The notes: generated by a model from the letters alone, not told the origin. 64,000 bases of DNA from Galbibacter sp048266365 (GCF_048266365.1 NZ_JBLWZP010000001.1:637774-701773); one strand, 5' to 3'; shown: positions 8,539-17,922, numbered from the stretch's first letter. Program-made: numbers and translations.

Positions 8539-9021
8539 ATGAAATTATTTAAATTTCTAGCTATCATTTTATCTGGCGGTATTTTTATGACAGCTTGTTC
8601 CAGTGATGATGATAGCTCGGGAAAAGATCAGGAAAAACCGGAGATTAATATTGCTTATGAGCAAGGGTTTCCAAAACCCTGTATCGAACTTGTCAAAGGT
8701 CAGACCTATACTTTTAGAGCGATGGTCACGGACAATGATGCCCTGGCTGCTTATAGCCTGGACATCCATCATAATTTTGATCACCATACCCATGATGATC
8801 AGGATGGTGATTGCGCGTTGGAGGAGTTAAAACAGCCTGAAAATCCATGGATATTTATGGAGAATTACGCTATAGAAGATGGAGGGACTAATTATGAGAT
8901 CACCATTGAGTTGACTGTTCCCCAGGATGTTGATACTGGAGATTACCACTGTTCATATTCGGTAACGGATCAAACCGGTTGGCAATCCAGAACTGCAGTG
9001 GATATTAAAATTATAGAATAA
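8539..9021 (+). CDS. Histidine-rich DUF4625-type lipoprotein, single domain
   Basis: 160 residues from the ATG at 8539. The lipobox is MTACSS followed by an acidic stretch (DDDSSG) typical of surface lipoproteins in this phylum. A single DUF4625-like module includes a remarkable DIHHNFDHHTHDDQDGDC segment holding six histidines and several aspartates, plus Cys residues (PCIEL, GDCAL, YHCSY) that could pair or bind metal. It follows the previous lipoprotein by 22 bases and precedes the next by 35, so it is an operon member. The likely role is metal or ligand binding next to the receptor; unproven. Confidence 0.78.
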   Translation: MKLFKFLAIILSGGIFMTACSSDDDSSGKDQEKPEINIAYEQGFPKPCIELVKGQTYTFRAMVTDNDALAAYSLDIHHNFDHHTHDDQDGDCALEELKQPENPWIFMENYAIEDGGTNYEITIELTVPQDVDTGDYHCSYSVTDQTGWQSRTAVDIKIIE

Positions 9022-9056
9022 CTAGCATCATAAATTAAAATATAAAATAACGACTC

Positions 9057-10019
9057 ATGGAAATACGTACTATTATAAAAACTGCTCATAGCAGCTTGTG
9101 GCTCGTTGCTATACTGCTGATGGGGCTTGTAATATCTTCTTGTACCAATGATGATACTGATGTGGAGGTTGTACTGCCTGCACCGATCATTGAAAATATT
9201 GAAATCGGTTCCGGGAATAATGGCATTGGCATTATTGGACGGGACTTTCATTTTGATATGGATGTCGTCGCAGGAGAACTCCTGGGGGATATTCAGGTGA
9301 AGATTGAAGGAAAAAGTGATCAGACTTATGATCATAAGTGGTCTTTTGAAATCACCTGGGATGAATATCAAGGAATAAAAAGCACCAATGTTCACAAACA
9401 TTTTAATATTCCGGCGGATGCACCGGTTGGACATTACGATTTTATAGTTATTGTAAATGATCGTAATGGAACTGTTTTGGAAGATATAAGGGAAGTGGAG
9501 TTAGTGGATGCTGCAGATTTGCCTGTGGAGCCGCTTTTATATCTTTGGACAATCCAAACCAATGAGGGTGATTCTCATTACGTCAATGAATTACTGGAAA
9601 ACCCTGAAGGTGTTGAACTTTCAAAAGATGAGATTCTGACTTCTCAAATCTTTATTAAAAATGTCAAGGATGATGGAAAGCTCTATTTACTGTTGATAAA
9701 AAAACAGGCGAATCATTTTCCTGAAACTATAGGTGATATTGATTTTTCTAAAGCCATTGTTTATGATGTTTTTGAACATGAAAACAAGGAGGAGGTTTAT
9801 GAATTTTCCAATGTCATTTTCGATGGAGAAGGTGGTCAGTCGAGATCCGCTCCTGAATTGACCATAGGAGCTGCTGTGGATAATAATACGCCTTCTGGAA
9901 ATCCAATCAGTGGTGAAAAAAGCTGGGAATCCGGCACTTATTATTTAGGAGTGGTTTATACTAATAAAACTCACAACTTAAGTATGCATCACTTTATGGA
10001 ATTTGAATTAGTTTATTAA
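9057..10019 (+). CDS. DUF4625-type lipoprotein with a C-terminal extension
   Basis: 320 residues, lipobox VISSC at about residue 29, followed by TNDDTD. Residues about 45-155 form one DUF4625-like module with the equivalent phrases FHFDMDV and VHKHFNIPADAPVGHYDF, so it is a diverged paralogue of the two preceding genes. Residues 160-320 are a separate domain without recognisable relatives (LLYLWTIQTNEGDSHYVN to HHFMEFELVY), again with terminal histidines. Last gene of the cluster; an 11-bp stem hairpin follows it. The added domain may give this copy another ligand or anchor it to the receptor; that is speculation. Confidence 0.72.
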   Translation: MEIRTIIKTAHSSLWLVAILLMGLVISSCTNDDTDVEVVLPAPIIENIEIGSGNNGIGIIGRDFHFDMDVVAGELLGDIQVKIEGKSDQTYDHKWSFEITWDEYQGIKSTNVHKHFNIPADAPVGHYDFIVIVNDRNGTVLEDIREVELVDAADLPVEPLLYLWTIQTNEGDSHYVNELLENPEGVELSKDEILTSQIFIKNVKDDGKLYLLLIKKQANHFPETIGDIDFSKAIVYDVFEHENKEEVYEFSNVIFDGEGGQSRSAPELTIGAAVDNNTPSGNPISGEKSWESGTYYLGVVYTNKTHNLSMHHFMEFELVY

Positions 10020-10027
10020 TGGTTGCT

Positions 10028-10070
10028 ATTAAAGGTAGTTCCTGAGCTTAGGTTCCGGGCTACCTTTAAT
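10028..10070. terminator. Hairpin closing the uptake locus
   Basis: ATTAAAGGTAG (10028-10038) pairs perfectly with CTACCTTTAAT (10060-10070), an 11-bp stem with a 21-base loop. It lies 9 bases after the last lipoprotein and faces the 3' end of the kinase gene. The T tract is weak, so efficiency is uncertain. Confidence 0.55.
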
Positions 10071-10188
10071 TCTTAATCAGAATTTATTGTATAATACCGA
10101 AAATGTAGGTTTTTGAGTCTGATCTTTGTGTTGTGAATTTGTGGATTTGGTGAGAATTGTAAAATAGTTATGCTTTTTAATGACTTCG

Positions 10189-12243
10189 TTAATCCTCTGG
10201 ATCTTTGGGAAGCGTAAAGTAGAAGGTACTTCCTTTTCCAAGTTCAGATTTAATCCAAAGTTTCCCTTTGTTCTTAATAATCATTTCCTTACATAGATTT
10301 AGACCCAGTCCTGTACCTTTTTCATTCTGGGTACCATAGGTGGTATTGAAGCTGGTTTTGTCTGAAGTTAGTCCATTGATAAAGTCTGGATCCATACCCA
10401 CACCATTATCGCTGATTTCTATTTGAAAAAGATTGGATTTTTCTATGGCGTGAATGTAAATCTTGCCGTTGTTTTCTGTGAATTTAATGGCGTTATTAAT
10501 GATGTTTCTAAAGACAAGGTTGATTTGTTCCTTATCTACAAAGACCATGGATTTTGGTGCTATTCTTTGTTGTATAATAATCTGTTTCTTTTGCGCTTGG
10601 TCACTGAGAAGCTGAATGTTTTGTTGGGCAAGCATTCCAAGATCACAACGTTCCGGTATGGACTTAGCGCCTTTCATTTGCGCCTGCCCCCAAATTAATA
10701 GATTATTAAGAGTAAAAGAAATACTCTTGACTTGTTCGCTTAGTTGTGGAGCGAATTGCATAAAATCCTTGGCGTTAATTTGATTGTCTTTTAGTAGGTC
10801 AATCAAACCGTTTAAAGAAGCAATAGGCGCTCTTAGATCATGGGCGATAATTGAAAAGAACTTGTTTTTGGTTTCGTTGAGTTCTTGTAACTCACGCTCC
10901 CTCTTTTTTAAATCAAAGTTTTTGTTGGCCAGTAAATTGTTGAGCTTGCGCTCTAGTTTTCGACTTCTTTGGGTGAAAAACAGTATGGTCAAGAGTACAA
11001 TACCTCCAAAGGAGAATATATAGATCCACAGGCGTTGTCTGTTGAGTTTCTTTTCGTTTTTTAGAATCAGGTGGTTTTCTTTGGCTATAAAGCCTAATTG
11101 GGCTTCGTTAGCAGCAATACTTTTGGAGTTTTCCAGGTTAAAGATGCTATCGTTGTAGCGTTTGAATTCCTCGTGATATCTGAGCGCCAGTTCATGTTCT
11201 CCCAATTTTTTATGGAGTAGATAGAGGGTTTGTGAACATTCTTTAAGATCTTCGAATGAGTTGAGCTGCTTTGCATTATTCAGCGCTTGATGTGCGTAAT
11301 GTCTGGCTAGATCGTATTCATTAATCCCCAGATAGGTTCGTGCTATTCCGTTTAGAAGTGATGTTTTTTCTCTTTTGTCTTCAATGGTTTCATAGAGGTT
11401 TAGGGAACGCATAAAGAACCTTAGGGCCTCTTCATAATCTTTGGTCTCTACGTAGATTTGTCCTTTGACTTTTAGGGCATAGGCAAGCCAATCATGATAA
11501 CCTTTTTGTTCGAATATCGGAATGCTTGCATTTATGTTTTTTAAGCCTTTTTCAAATTCTTTGGTCTTTAATTGAAAACTAGCCATGTTACTCATGGTTT
11601 CTGCCTGAGCAAGCTTGTTGTTGGTCTGAATGTTAATCTCCTGAGCTTTATCTAAAAATTCTAAAGCTTTTTTGTACTCTCTTTGAAGCCCATAGGTAAT
11701 CCCCAGGTTTTCGTATATCAAACTCAAATAAGAAATCTCTTGAGGAGTTTTGTCTTCCTTATTCTTGGCTAGGTAAATTCCTCTAAGACTGTATTCCACT
11801 GAGTTTTGAATGTCACCACTATACTCGTAAAAGGTAGCAATATTGCTATAACAGATCAGCAAGTAATAGAGGCTTTGGATTTCCTCTGCTTTTTCAAGTG
11901 CCTTCTTGGCAATAAAAATAGCATTAGAATGTCGCCCGAGTTCACTTTCGTAAAAGGCGAGATTTATCAAAGCTTCTATTTCTCCTCTGCTGTAATTAAT
12001 AGATTTGGACAGGGCTAGGCTTTCATTGGCATAGAAGTATATGCTATCCTTGTTGAAGTAATAATTAGAAAGGCTGTATTGGTTGATTAAATTAATGTAC
12101 GCAGTATCCTTACTTTTTTCCAAAGGCAAATTGGAATAAGATTCTATAACCTTTTGAAGGCTATCCAGTTGTTTGTGTTGGGCATAGGCAAAGCCCGTAC
12201 AAATCAAACAGATCAGCCAAATAGATAGGAGTTTCTGTGTCAT
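10189..12243 (-). CDS. TPR-containing sensor histidine kinase
   Basis: 684 residues. Signal peptide (IWLICLICTGFAYAQ), about eight tetratricopeptide-like repeats in the periplasm (residues about 40-370), one membrane helix (about 405-425), a coiled coil, then a HisKA domain with FSIIAHDLRAPIASL (phosphoacceptor His about 468) and a HATPase_c domain with the N box NIINNAIKFTE, G1 ISDNGVGMD and G2 GTGLGL. This is the usual Bacteroidota architecture of a periplasmic-TPR kinase. No response regulator is adjacent, so it is an orphan kinase whose partner is encoded elsewhere. Stimulus unknown; TPRs suggest binding of a protein or peptide. Confidence 0.9.
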   Translation of the reverse strand: MTQKLLSIWLICLICTGFAYAQHKQLDSLQKVIESYSNLPLEKSKDTAYINLINQYSLSNYYFNKDSIYFYANESLALSKSINYSRGEIEALINLAFYESELGRHSNAIFIAKKALEKAEEIQSLYYLLICYSNIATFYEYSGDIQNSVEYSLRGIYLAKNKEDKTPQEISYLSLIYENLGITYGLQREYKKALEFLDKAQEINIQTNNKLAQAETMSNMASFQLKTKEFEKGLKNINASIPIFEQKGYHDWLAYALKVKGQIYVETKDYEEALRFFMRSLNLYETIEDKREKTSLLNGIARTYLGINEYDLARHYAHQALNNAKQLNSFEDLKECSQTLYLLHKKLGEHELALRYHEEFKRYNDSIFNLENSKSIAANEAQLGFIAKENHLILKNEKKLNRQRLWIYIFSFGGIVLLTILFFTQRSRKLERKLNNLLANKNFDLKKRERELQELNETKNKFFSIIAHDLRAPIASLNGLIDLLKDNQINAKDFMQFAPQLSEQVKSISFTLNNLLIWGQAQMKGAKSIPERCDLGMLAQQNIQLLSDQAQKKQIIIQQRIAPKSMVFVDKEQINLVFRNIINNAIKFTENNGKIYIHAIEKSNLFQIEISDNGVGMDPDFINGLTSDKTSFNTTYGTQNEKGTGLGLNLCKEMIIKNKGKLWIKSELGKGSTFYFTLPKDPED

Positions 12244-12377
12244 TTAGGGAGGTGAAAGGAGCTCAGTTATACGGCATTATTATTCCTGTTTGTTAAAAGG
12301 GTATAATGACTCTTTCGCTGTGTTTTTTTAATATTAGTATTGTTAGCTATTTGTTAAACCTTATTTGGCACTGTGAA

Positions 12378-14333
12378 CTACTCTAGTTCTATGTTTTTTA
12401 ATTTTTTGAGTTTGGCTTTCCAAAGTTCAAGATCTTCATGATGCTTGTCGATGTTTTTGCGAACGTCCATTACAATAGGGTTGTCGTCATCAGCATTAAT
12501 GAATTGAAGGTTGTTCTCTAATTGACGGATTTCTGATTTTACCTCATCGATTTTTCTTCGAATAAAGATCCTCTCATTTTGAATGAGATTTTCGTTGTCT
12601 GAACTGGCTAATTGATCGACTTTATTCCCGTATTTGATGAGCTCTGATTTTTGTTTTCCAAGGTCAAGTTTTTTGAATAGCGCATCTAGAACCTTGTTGA
12701 ACTTACCTTCAATACTTTTTTTGTTTTGGGGAACGCTTCCCATGGATTTCCACTGAGAGATAAAGCTTTTGATTTGTTCTAAGTCTTTTTCTTTGTCTCC
12801 AGAAAGTTGGTAGGTCTTTAGGCTTTCCATGAAATCCTTCTTCTTATCATAAGCCTCAAGCTCGTCTTTGAGGTATTCATTCTTACGCTCGTGAAGACGA
12901 TTGAAATAATGGTTACAAGCAGATTTAAATTCATTCCAAATCTTGTCAGAATACTTTCTGGGCACGTGACCGATTTTTTTCCAATCCGCCTGTATTTTTT
13001 TCATCAGTGGTGTGGTCTGATCGAAATCATCACTATCCTTATTCGCTTCTGCGATTTTAACCAGCTCCATTTTCTTATCTAAATTGGTGTGCTGTGCTTT
13101 TTTGAGATTTTTATAGAAGCTATTTTTGTTGCGATTGAATCGTCGTACGGCATCCTTAAAGGCAGACCAGGTTTTTTCGTTGTCTTTATAGGGGACACGT
13201 CCGGCGTTGAAGAACTCTTCACGAAGGGCTTCAATTTCTTTGATGAGCTTTTGCCATCCACTGTGGTTGTTTGCAGGTTTTTCTGTGATCACCAAGATCT
13301 TTTGAATAATCTCGAGTTTAGCGACCAAATTAACTTCGTGAATCTCATCTTGATTTTTGAAGTAATCCTGTCTTTTTTGATGAATGGTTTTGGTCGCAGC
13401 ACTGAACCGTTCCCATATTTCCTCTCTATGTTCCCTGTCTACGGGGCCTAGGTCTTCCTTCCAAACTTTGTGAAGTATTTGAAGTTCTCTAAAGGCCTTG
13501 TTAGAATCCGGGATCTCAGCCAAGGCTTCGGCTTGTTCGATTATTTTAAGCTTCTCTTCGAGATTCTTTTTAAAGTCAAGGTCTCTAAGTTCCCTGTTAA
13601 GGTCCAAAAAGTCATAAAAGCGCTCTACGTGGTGATGGTAGGTACGCCATACGTCGTTGTACTGTACCCTTGGGATAGGACCGGCATTTCTCCAACGTTC
13701 TTGAAGATTTTTAAAGTGCTTGTATGTGTCATTGATGTTCTCCTCTACATTGATGAGACCTTTTAGTTTTTCTATGATCTCCAGACGAATCTCTAAATTG
13801 CTCTGTAAGCGCTCTTCCAGGCTTTTATAATAGTGGTTACGCTTTTCTCTGTAGATACCATAGATTTCGTTGAAATTCTTTTTGGTAGAGGAGGTGTAGC
13901 TGAAATCAATTTCATTGCCGCCATCTGCTACAAAATCATCTCGCTTTTGTTCATATAAATCCTGATACTTTAAATCGAACTCCGATTTGATCTGTTCAAC
14001 ATGTGTTTTTATAGCTTGAACCCGTTGCTTGCTCACCAAATTACCTAGCTCTTCAACAAGTTTCTCCATATTCATCGCATGATAGTCCAAAAGTGGGATA
14101 TTATGGCGATCCTTATTTCCCTCATCCTCGGCATCTTCTGCGTTGGATTGGTCAATTTCATTATGAGCATCCTCGTCCTCAGCATTTTGCTTTGGTTCTT
14201 CTACGACATCTTCTTGTTCCTTAGGAGTTTGATCCTGCCGGGTTTCTTGTGGCTCTGATGTTGTTTCTACTGTGGTTTCTTGCTTTTTCTCTCCATCTGC
14301 ATCTTGCAGGTTATCATTTTTTTCGTCTAACAT
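12378..14333 (-). CDS. DUF349 repeat protein
   Basis: 651 residues, highly charged and predicted to be almost entirely helical. The first 90 residues are an acidic, low-complexity E/D/Q-rich tail. The rest contains about five DUF349 repeats, recognisable from the recurring phrases W-(R/K)-x-x-G-x-(V/I)-P-R/x (for example RWRNAGPIPRVQYNDVW, DWKKIGHVPRKYSDKIW, QWKSMGSVPQNKK). DUF349 is found in proteins of unknown role across Bacteroidota and Actinobacteria; no enzymatic motif is visible. It is a monocistronic-looking minus-strand gene with a 519-bp gap on its 5' side shared with katG. Confidence 0.85.
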   Translation of the reverse strand: MLDEKNDNLQDADGEKKQETTVETTSEPQETRQDQTPKEQEDVVEEPKQNAEDEDAHNEIDQSNAEDAEDEGNKDRHNIPLLDYHAMNMEKLVEELGNLVSKQRVQAIKTHVEQIKSEFDLKYQDLYEQKRDDFVADGGNEIDFSYTSSTKKNFNEIYGIYREKRNHYYKSLEERLQSNLEIRLEIIEKLKGLINVEENINDTYKHFKNLQERWRNAGPIPRVQYNDVWRTYHHHVERFYDFLDLNRELRDLDFKKNLEEKLKIIEQAEALAEIPDSNKAFRELQILHKVWKEDLGPVDREHREEIWERFSAATKTIHQKRQDYFKNQDEIHEVNLVAKLEIIQKILVITEKPANNHSGWQKLIKEIEALREEFFNAGRVPYKDNEKTWSAFKDAVRRFNRNKNSFYKNLKKAQHTNLDKKMELVKIAEANKDSDDFDQTTPLMKKIQADWKKIGHVPRKYSDKIWNEFKSACNHYFNRLHERKNEYLKDELEAYDKKKDFMESLKTYQLSGDKEKDLEQIKSFISQWKSMGSVPQNKKSIEGKFNKVLDALFKKLDLGKQKSELIKYGNKVDQLASSDNENLIQNERIFIRRKIDEVKSEIRQLENNLQFINADDDNPIVMDVRKNIDKHHEDLELWKAKLKKLKNIELE

Positions 14334-14695
14334 TATCTAAATGTTTATGGTTCATCAATGCTTTGATGTTGAAAGATACTAACAAGTCTGAAATTAGCCA
14401 AGTGTTTTAGCAGGAAGTGTGAAATATTTAATAACAAAGTATAAAGTTGTTGGATGGTTCTCTCACAGTGATTTGCGTCTGAAATCGAATTGGTTTTTAA
14501 AGGTCAAGATTACGCTTAATTGATGCGATTGTTAAAGGGGGTGAGACCGCTATTTTTTGGATGAAATTCTGAAGATTCTTCTGTTTTTTATAGGTTTTAC
14601 CAATTGATGTCAAGTCTCGTTTAGAACCCGAAGTCTTAACAATTCGTTATTATGAATTGTATACATAATTGTGTATTTTTCAGGAGTATTTTTAC

Positions 14696-14724
14696 AACAA
14701 ATCTTTAAAGAATCAAGATTTGTT
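14696..14724. promoter_or_regulatory. Perfect 10-bp inverted repeat upstream of katG, candidate operator
   Basis: AACAAATCTT, nine bases, AAGATTTGTT. A third half-site AAGATTTGTG follows immediately (14725-14734), giving one inverted and one direct pair. It lies about 130 bases before the katG ATG. Spacing fits a dimeric or tetrameric regulator; an OxyR- or PerR/Fur-type regulator is plausible from the target gene but not shown by sequence. Confidence 0.5.
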
Positions 14725-14744
14725 AAGATTTGTGTCATTGTGGT

Positions 14745-14764
14745 AATTTATCGTAGGATAAATT
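14745..14764. promoter_or_regulatory. 8-bp inverted repeat upstream of katG
   Basis: AATTTATC, GTAG, GATAAATT; perfect arms. About 90 bases before the ATG, so it may lie at the core promoter or form an RNA hairpin in the leader. Confidence 0.4.
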
Positions 14765-14852
14765 ATATAGATAACAATTAGAGCGAATCGATCGATATGA
14801 ATCCTATCTTTCGAATGGTAAAATTTAATGTTTAACTAAAAAACAGCATATA

Positions 14853-17063
14853 ATGGAGAGCATGAATGGCAAGGATAAGTCTAATGGCGCATGTCCTTTT
14901 TTAAGTGGTAATTCGAATCAATCCGGTGGTGGAACCCAAAACGATCACTGGTGGCCCAATAAGCTTCGTCTCAACATACTTCGTCAAAATTCATCGTTAT
15001 CCAATCCCATGGGTCAGGATTTTGACTATAGAAAGGAGTTTGAAAGCTTGGACTTTGAGGCCTTAAAGCAAGATTTAAGAAACTTGATGACCGATTCTCA
15101 AGATTGGTGGCCTGCTGATTTTGGTCACTATGGTGGGTTGTTTGTTCGTATGGCATGGCATGCTGCGGGAACCTATAGAGTTGGTGACGGTAGAGGAGGA
15201 GCAGGAACAGCTCAACAGCGTTTTGCTCCTTTGAATAGCTGGCCGGATAATGTGCTTTTGGACAGGGCTAGACGTCTTCTTTGGCCAGTGAAACAAAAAT
15301 ACGGCAGAAAGATTTCTTGGGGAGATTTGATGGTGTTGTGCGGAAACGTAGCTATGGAAACTATGGGCTTCAAAACTTTTGGTTATGCAGCCGGGCGAGA
15401 AGATGTATGGGAGCCTGCAGAAGATGTATATTGGGGTTCTGAAACAACCTGGTTGTCTGATGAACGTTATACAGGTAAGAGAGATTTGGAAGATCCATTA
15501 GCCGCAGTGGTTATGGGATTAATATATGTTGATCCGGAAGGTCCGGATGGAAACTGGGATCCTTTGGCGGCAGCAGTTGATATCCGAGAGACTTTTGGTC
15601 GAATGGCAATGGATGATTATGAGACTGTAGCACTAATTGCCGGGGGGCATACCTTTGGTAAAACGCATGGTGCAGCATCACCGAAAGATTATGTAGGTCC
15701 AGAGCCGGAGGCTGCTCCTATAGAGCAACAAGGATTAGGATGGAAGAATAGTTATGGTACAGGAGTTGGTTCACATGCCATTGGTGGTGGTCCTGAGGTA
15801 ACTTGGACACAGACCCCTACTGAGTGGGATAACGCCTTTTTCAGAAACTTATTTGAATATGAGTGGGATCCACATATTAGCCCTGCCGGAGCTAGACAAT
15901 GGATAGCGAGGGATGCCGAGGAAAATACACCTGATGCGCATGATCCTACTAAAAAACACAGGCCGACAATGTTGACCACGGACCTTTCTTTACGAATGGA
16001 TCCGGCTTATGGTAAAATATCAAGACACTTTTATGAGAATCCCGATGAATTTGCTGATGCTTATGCTCGTGCATGGTTTAAGCTGACACACCGTGATATG
16101 GGGCCAATTACCCGCTATTTAGGGCCTGAAATCCCTAAAGAAGAATTGGTGTGGCAAGATCCAATTCCGGCAGTGGATCATATTCTTGTGGAGGCTGCCG
16201 ATGTTTGGGCATTAAAACAAAAGATCGCTGAATCCGGCTTGTCGATTCCTGAATTGGTTTCAACCGCTTGGGCTTCCGCTTCTTCATTCCGCGGTTCAGA
16301 CAAACGTGGTGGTGCCAATGGTGCTCATATTCGTTTGGCTCCTATGAAAGATTGGGAAGTGAATAACCCTACTCAGTTGCGTAAGGTATTGAATGAATTG
16401 GAAAATATTCAGAATGACTTTAATGCTTCACAAGCCGGAAACAAAAAAGTTTCATTGGCGGATTTGATCGTTATAGCAGGTAGTGTAGGGGTAGAGATTG
16501 CAGCCAAAAGGGCCGGTCATGATGTCACTGTGGAGTTCACTCCGGGACGTATGGATGCTTCTCAAGAGCAAACTGATATCCTTGGATTCGAATACCTGCG
16601 ACCAGCAGCAGACGGCTTTAGGAACTATAGAAAAACCAAGTTTAAAGTTTCTACCGAAGAATTACTGGTTGACAAAGCGCAGTTGTTGAACTTGACGGCT
16701 CCGGAGTTAACAGTACTTGTAGGTGGAATGCGCGCATTGAATACCAACTATGATGGTTCTAAACACGGACAGTTTACCAATCGTCCTGAAACCTTAACCA
16801 ATGATTTCTTCTTGAATCTATTGGATATGAGAACGGTTTGGGAACCGATATCTGAAGATGAAGAACTTTTCGAGGGGCGTGATCGAACTACAGGTGATGT
16901 TAAATATACAGCTACCAGAGCAGATTTAATCTTTGGATCAAATTCAGAACTTCGTGCACTTGCAGAGGTATACGGTAGTGCTGATGCTGAAGAGAAGTTT
17001 GTCAATGATTTTGTAAAGGCATGGACCAAAGTAATGAATCTAGATCGGTTTGATTTGCTATAA
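14853..17063 (+). CDS. katG: Bifunctional catalase-peroxidase
   Basis: 736 residues, full length. Removes hydrogen peroxide by catalase and peroxidase reactions with haem b. Distal triad R99, W102 and H103 in VRMAWHAAGTYR; the Trp-Tyr-Met crosslink partners are present as W102, Y225 (LIYVDPEGP) and M251 (GRMAMDD), with spacing identical to the mycobacterial enzyme; the proximal haem ligand is H266 in GGHTFGKTHGA. The C-terminal non-catalytic duplicate domain is complete (TAWASASSFRGSDKRGGANGA). The long leader with inverted repeats implies peroxide-responsive control. It is followed by a good intrinsic terminator, so it is monocistronic. It lies between aroE and the DUF349 gene. Confidence 0.97.
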   Translation: MESMNGKDKSNGACPFLSGNSNQSGGGTQNDHWWPNKLRLNILRQNSSLSNPMGQDFDYRKEFESLDFEALKQDLRNLMTDSQDWWPADFGHYGGLFVRMAWHAAGTYRVGDGRGGAGTAQQRFAPLNSWPDNVLLDRARRLLWPVKQKYGRKISWGDLMVLCGNVAMETMGFKTFGYAAGREDVWEPAEDVYWGSETTWLSDERYTGKRDLEDPLAAVVMGLIYVDPEGPDGNWDPLAAAVDIRETFGRMAMDDYETVALIAGGHTFGKTHGAASPKDYVGPEPEAAPIEQQGLGWKNSYGTGVGSHAIGGGPEVTWTQTPTEWDNAFFRNLFEYEWDPHISPAGARQWIARDAEENTPDAHDPTKKHRPTMLTTDLSLRMDPAYGKISRHFYENPDEFADAYARAWFKLTHRDMGPITRYLGPEIPKEELVWQDPIPAVDHILVEAADVWALKQKIAESGLSIPELVSTAWASASSFRGSDKRGGANGAHIRLAPMKDWEVNNPTQLRKVLNELENIQNDFNASQAGNKKVSLADLIVIAGSVGVEIAAKRAGHDVTVEFTPGRMDASQEQTDILGFEYLRPAADGFRNYRKTKFKVSTEELLVDKAQLLNLTAPELTVLVGGMRALNTNYDGSKHGQFTNRPETLTNDFFLNLLDMRTVWEPISEDEELFEGRDRTTGDVKYTATRADLIFGSNSELRALAEVYGSADAEEKFVNDFVKAWTKVMNLDRFDLL

Positions 17064-17093
17064 GCAATGATTCGATAACATTATAATAAATAG

Positions 17094-17127
17094 ATCCGGG
17101 GAGTTAAAAGACCTCGGATTTTTTTTG
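17094..17127 (+). terminator. Intrinsic terminator of katG
   Basis: ATCCGGGG (17094-17101) pairs with CCTCGGAT (17112-17119) with one G-U pair, 10-base loop, followed by a run of eight or more T. 30 bases after the katG stop. Confidence 0.8.
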
Positions 17128-17178
17128 TTTAGTATTCGTATTGACCATTAGCGTTGGAATCAGTGTTGGTAGTCTCGT

Positions 17179-17922
17179 TTATTTAGCCCCGTCATTCCAT
17201 ATTTCCCATGCTGCTTCAGCTTGTAACTTGAGCATTTGATGACCGTTGACGGCAGTAGCACCATTGGCTTGTGCTTGTTTCATAAAGCTGGTCGTTTTTG
17301 GATTGTAGATCAGGTCAAACACCAAATGTTCTTTGGTGATGTATTGATAAGGAATGTCTGGTTTGTTCTCTATATTAGGGAAGGTTCCTAATGGTGTACA
17401 GTTAATGATAAGGGTGTGCTGCTCCATGATGTCTTTATTCAATTGATCGTAACTCCATTTATTTTCTGAAGCCGTTCTTGAAACAAATTGACAGTGTAGG
17501 CCTAAGGATTTCAAAGCAAATTCAACGGCTTTAGAAGCTCCTCCGGTTCCAAGTATAAGTGCCTTTTGGTGCTGTTTTTTTAAGTGGGGAGCAATGGAAC
17601 GTTCAAATCCAATCACATCGGTGTTGTAGCCTTTAAGTCCGTTTTCCATAACTTTTACAACATTAATAGCTCCAATAGCCTCTGCTTTAGGATCCACTTC
17701 GCTCAGATAGGGGAATATGGCTTCCTTATATGGGATGGTAATATTAAAGCCTACCAGACCTTCTGTATCTTTGACAATGGTTGCGATGTCCTCGATTTGT
17801 TGGACATCAAAGTTTACATAGCTATGGTCCTTAAGTCCTAAGGTTTCAAATTTTTCAGTGAAATAACCCTTTGAAAAGGAATATGAGATGTTTCTTCCAA
17901 GGAGTCCAAATTTTCTACGCAT
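17179..17922 (-). CDS. aroE: Shikimate dehydrogenase
   Basis: 247 residues from the ATG at 17922, which overlaps the stop of the upstream DUF368 gene by 8 bases (an ATG at 17943 is possible). Reduces 3-dehydroshikimate to shikimate with NADPH in aromatic amino acid synthesis. Motifs: substrate-binding GRNISYSFSKGYF at the N-terminus, catalytic Lys in FNITIPYKE, catalytic Asp in GYNTDVIGF, the Rossmann loop LILGTGGASKAVEFAL, and the C-terminal NGHQMLKLQAEAAWEIW. Last gene of a TPR, DUF368, DUF368, aroE operon. The flavobacterial AroE is somewhat shorter than the 270-residue enterobacterial enzyme. Confidence 0.93.
   Translation of the reverse strand: MRRKFGLLGRNISYSFSKGYFTEKFETLGLKDHSYVNFDVQQIEDIATIVKDTEGLVGFNITIPYKEAIFPYLSEVDPKAEAIGAINVVKVMENGLKGYNTDVIGFERSIAPHLKKQHQKALILGTGGASKAVEFALKSLGLHCQFVSRTASENKWSYDQLNKDIMEQHTLIINCTPLGTFPNIENKPDIPYQYITKEHLVFDLIYNPKTTSFMKQAQANGATAVNGHQMLKLQAEAAWEIWNDGAK

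Larger units (their letters stand above)
14334..14852. promoter_or_regulatory. 519-bp divergent intergenic region between the DUF349 gene and katG
   Basis: No gene seen. Three inverted repeats cluster in its katG-proximal half: ATTATG-9-CATAAT (14649-14669), a perfect 10-bp arm repeat (14696-14724) and AATTTATC-4-GATAAATT (14745-14764). The left half is featureless AT-rich DNA. The region presumably carries the promoters of both genes; I could not place a canonical TAnnTTTG box for katG. Confidence 0.5.

Noticed and set aside
12289..12358. Repeat TTTGTTAAA at 12289 and 12350 before the TPR-kinase gene
   Set aside because: Short, AT-rich, and common by chance in this kind of intergenic sequence; no symmetry with the gene start.
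12891..13766. Plus-strand ORFs of 63-120 codons within the DUF349 gene
   Set aside because: Shadows of a long, highly repetitive coiled-coil coding region; no start signals or motifs.
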